Part shown: positions 61,745 through 64,000 of the stretch, piece after piece | Layout of the letters: every line of letters begins with the position of its first letter | Position numbering within the stretch: the first letter of the stretch is position 1 | Source of the DNA: Desulfopila sp. IMCC35008 | GTDB lineage: Bacteria; Desulfobacterota; Desulfobulbia; Desulfobulbales; Desulfocapsaceae | Direction: 5' to 3' | Length of the DNA stretch: 64,000 bases | Assembly: GCF_010646885.2 (NCBI RefSeq) | Contig: NZ_CP050700.1 | Span: forward strand, 4,800,501 to 4,864,500 | Notes under the pieces: generated by a model | Databases searched by the model: none | The model's input: the letters and a program-made list of their open reading frames with translations, nothing else | Told to the model about the DNA's origin: nothing | Position numbers and translations under genes: made by a program

Positions 61745-63784
61745 ATGAAGGAAAAGACGGGCAAAAAAGATCTGGCAAAACTGCGAAAACGTGCCCAGTC
61801 CATTCTCGCGACAGCATCCCAAAAAAGATCTTTTTCCCAGGCTGATGTCACCGAATTGATACAGGAACTCGACACCTACCAGATCGAACTTGAACTGCAG
61901 AACGAAGACCTTCGTACTTCTCAGGTTAAGCTTGAAAAATATCGTCACCGATATGCAGACCTCTACGATTATGCTCCGGCAGCTTATATCACTATCAGTA
62001 ATGAAGGGTTGATTATAGAAGCAAACCTGAAAGCGGGCGACATGCTGGGGATTCCGAGAGGGGAACTTTTCAATCGACCATTTTCAGATTTTGTTGTTCC
62101 GGCAAGTATGGATGAATACTACATATCCAGACAGAAACTCCTGGAAACCGGGCGGTCGCAATCCCTGGAGTTGATGTTGCGGAGACAGGACGGGTCTTCT
62201 TTTCATACCCAAATGGATACTGTCATACATTCAGAGGACCGTTATTCCCCTGGACAAATGCATGCAATATTCCATGACATATCAGCTCGAAAAGAAGTGG
62301 AGTTAGCCAAACTTCGCAAGCTCAAGGACAAATACTGGACCATTCTCATGGACCAGAATGACCTGATCTGGCGTCTTGATGCCGATGGCAGGACTACTTT
62401 TGTCAACGATGCCTTTTGCCGGTACTTTGGTGTTGACCATACACATATTCTGGGAACTGTTTTTTTGCCGAAAATCCATGAGGACGACCTTGACAAGGTG
62501 AAAAAATATCGGGCAGCATTGACTCCGCTCGAACCTGAAAAAACTATCGAATATCAAGTATATTTGCCAGACGGGAAAATGCGCTGGCTCCAGTGGCTTA
62601 GCAGAGCACTATACAATCAAGACGGCAGTGTAGCTGAATACCAGAGAGTCGGTCGGGATATTACGCCAAGAAAGAATCTTGAACAACAGTTACAGGGTGA
62701 AATAAAATTACGACAACTCTTTCTGGACGCTCTCCCTGGCCTGGCCTTCCTCTCACAGCATGAAAACCAGGAAATAGTTGTGGCCAACAAGGCTGCAATA
62801 GAGGCAGGTGTTGTGCCAGGAAAGCTATGCTTTGCAGCCTGGGCAAAAAGAGAAACGCCCTGCCCCTGGTGTGGTGTGCCAAAAGCCAGACAAAAGAGGG
62901 AAACCGTGAATGAGCAATTCTGGGCCAATGGGCAATATTGGGATGCATATTGGGCTCAGGTTACCGACAGTTTGTGCTTTTCTTATATTATCGATATTAC
63001 AGATAAAAAAAGAACAGAAGAGGCTCTTGAAGAATCGTACCGTGAGCTGGAGGTTCGAGTGGCAGAACGTACCCTGGAATTGCAGAATTCCCACAAGCAA
63101 CTCCTTCATGCCGAAAAGCTTACTGCCGTGGGCAGTCTTTCCGCCTCTATCGCACACGAGTTCAACAGTCCATTACAGAGTGTTATGACCATTCTTGACG
63201 GAATAATAAAATACGCGGCTCTTAAAGAGGATGAGCAGGAGCTGGCGGATGTGGCCTTTCTCGAATGCCAGAGGATGAAAAACCTCATTGCCAACCTCAG
63301 GGATTTTTACCAACCCACTTCCGGCCATGTTGGTCAGGTTGATGTACACATGCTTCTTGATTCCATCCTTTTGCTTACCAGAAAAGAATTTCAAAGTCAG
63401 GGAATTCAAATTGTGAAAGAGTATAGTGAGGTTCCCTGCTCAGTCAGAGCTGTTGCCGATCAGTTAAAACAAGTCTTTCTTAATCTCCTGAACAATGCAG
63501 CATGTGCCTGTGGGAATGGTGATATTGTCACGGTTTCCACGGAAAGAACAGCTCCGGAGAACATAGCGGTCCACATCAGGGATACCGGTGCAGGGATAGA
63601 ACCCTCTCATATCAAGCACCTTTTCGAACCATTTTTTACGACCAAACCGGAGGTCAAAGGTACGGGCCTTGGTTTGTCGGTAAGTTATGGCATTATTAAA
63701 CAACACGGTGGCCATATTGAGGTAAAAAGCAAACCTGGAGAAGGGGCAACGTTTTCAGTGTTTTTGCCTATTGAGGGAGTCTGA
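61745..63784 (+). CDS. Soluble multi-PAS histidine kinase
   Basis: A 679-residue kinase without membrane helices. An N-terminal helix (SQADVTELIQELDTYQIELE) is followed by three PAS-like domains (about 75-190, 195-320 and 325-425), the second and third ending in YQRVGRDITPRKN and FSYIIDITDKKR. The third has an extra cysteine pair (ETPCPWCGVPKARQ) that might bind metal or sense redox. Phospho-acceptor H471 is in SIAHEFNSPLQS, and the ATPase has DTGAGIEPSHI and GTGLGLSVSYG. It is followed by a response regulator gene 1 bp later, so they form a two-component pair. Confidence 0.92.
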   Translation: MKEKTGKKDLAKLRKRAQSILATASQKRSFSQADVTELIQELDTYQIELELQNEDLRTSQVKLEKYRHRYADLYDYAPAAYITISNEGLIIEANLKAGDMLGIPRGELFNRPFSDFVVPASMDEYYISRQKLLETGRSQSLELMLRRQDGSSFHTQMDTVIHSEDRYSPGQMHAIFHDISARKEVELAKLRKLKDKYWTILMDQNDLIWRLDADGRTTFVNDAFCRYFGVDHTHILGTVFLPKIHEDDLDKVKKYRAALTPLEPEKTIEYQVYLPDGKMRWLQWLSRALYNQDGSVAEYQRVGRDITPRKNLEQQLQGEIKLRQLFLDALPGLAFLSQHENQEIVVANKAAIEAGVVPGKLCFAAWAKRETPCPWCGVPKARQKRETVNEQFWANGQYWDAYWAQVTDSLCFSYIIDITDKKRTEEALEESYRELEVRVAERTLELQNSHKQLLHAEKLTAVGSLSASIAHEFNSPLQSVMTILDGIIKYAALKEDEQELADVAFLECQRMKNLIANLRDFYQPTSGHVGQVDVHMLLDSILLLTRKEFQSQGIQIVKEYSEVPCSVRAVADQLKQVFLNLLNNAACACGNGDIVTVSTERTAPENIAVHIRDTGAGIEPSHIKHLFEPFFTTKPEVKGTGLGLSVSYGIIKQHGGHIEVKSKPGEGATFSVFLPIEGV

Positions 63785-63785
63785 A

Positions 63786-64000
63786 TTGAACAATAATTCG
63801 ATTCTTCTGGTCGACGATGACGAGAGTATCCTCGTTTCACTCAGTTGGATCCTCGAAAAGAACAGTTTCAAGGTGACGACTGCACAAAGTGGACTGGAGG
63901 CCTTGGACCTGCTGCGAGTTCACAGGTATAATGTGATCATTACCGACCTGCAAATGGGCGAGATCGGTGGGTTGGAGGTTTTGCAGGAGGCCAAAAAAAT
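63786..64000 (+). CDS. Response regulator, 5' part (cut by the window end)
   Basis: The frame begins at TTG 63786 with GAGGGAG upstream and runs off the window. The receiver start is clear: ILLVDDDESILVSLSWIL for the acidic pair and NVIITDLQMGEIGG for the phospho-acceptor Asp. Its output domain is not visible. The partner kinase gene ends 1 bp before it. Confidence 0.88.
   Translation, partial: MNNNSILLVDDDESILVSLSWILEKNSFKVTTAQSGLEALDLLRVHRYNVIITDLQMGEIGGLEVLQEAKK

Noticed and set aside
1..64000. tRNA, rRNA, CRISPR or insertion sequences
   Set aside because: None were recognised on either strand; no transposase, integrase or spaced direct-repeat array was seen.

Overview
The window reads as chromosomal DNA of a diazotrophic anaerobe, most likely a sulfate-reducing Desulfobacterota bacterium of the Desulfobulbales type. 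This is an inference from gene content: a nif segment of the anaerobe type, a periplasmic multihaem cytochrome, a MetF with a cysteine-rich C-terminal domain, and PAS/REC signalling proteins. No rRNA, tRNA, CRISPR array or insertion sequence was seen.

Layout. (1) 1-3.9 kb is the end of a nitrogen-fixation operon: the 3' part of nifK, a NifB/NifX-like protein that has lost every cluster-binding cysteine, a thioredoxin-like [2Fe-2S] ferredoxin, a GNAT enzyme, a HEPN-like protein and a small unknown. (2) 3.9-14.5 kb is mixed housekeeping and envelope DNA: a zinc-ribbon protein, a soluble MotA-like protein, an oxidoreductase, a GT10 glycosyltransferase, two lipoproteins, a pentahaem cytochrome with an in-frame TGA (candidate selenocysteine), DUF5320/PadR, a Na+/H+ antiporter and MetF. 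(3) 14.8-17.5 kb is a hybrid histidine kinase. (4) 17.5-25.4 kb, minus strand, is a compact six-gene operon around an unusual AAA+ ATPase, with a long coiled-coil protein, two membrane proteins and two unknown soluble proteins. I do not recognise this system.

(5) 25.4-58.5 kb is a long stress-survival island. It holds two cold-shock/response-regulator modules, universal stress proteins, a RelA/SpoT-type protein with a ruined HD domain, Hsp20, cyclopropane fatty acid synthase, a glycosyltransferase and a glycogen debranching enzyme, an exported isoaspartyl methyltransferase, a membrane aminopropyltransferase-like protein, an M28 peptidase, a CBS protein, a Clp1/Grc3-like kinase fused to an RNase Z-like domain, a PilZ-like protein, a phospholipase-D-like protein paired with a CBM21-EEP phosphodiesterase, CbpA/CbpM, a zinc alcohol dehydrogenase, a decayed CDF transporter, an Mrp ATPase, a Na+/K+-ATPase-like P-type pump, a desaturase and a split APH/ATP-binding pair. 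Several of these families also occur in the mycobacterial dormancy (DosR) regulon. An intergenic element of about 130-200 bp occurs three times in this island (near 25.7, 42.7 and 48.3 kb), with a hairpin whose stem changes by compensating pairs.

(6) 58.7-64 kb is a signalling operon: a CheB-CheR-PAS fusion, a soluble PAS histidine kinase and a response regulator cut by the window end.

Best candidates for new biology: the cysteine-less NifB paralogue, the possible selenocysteine cytochrome, the six-gene AAA+ operon, the Clp1-RNase Z fusion, the CBM21-EEP/PLD pair, and the repeated covarying hairpin element.
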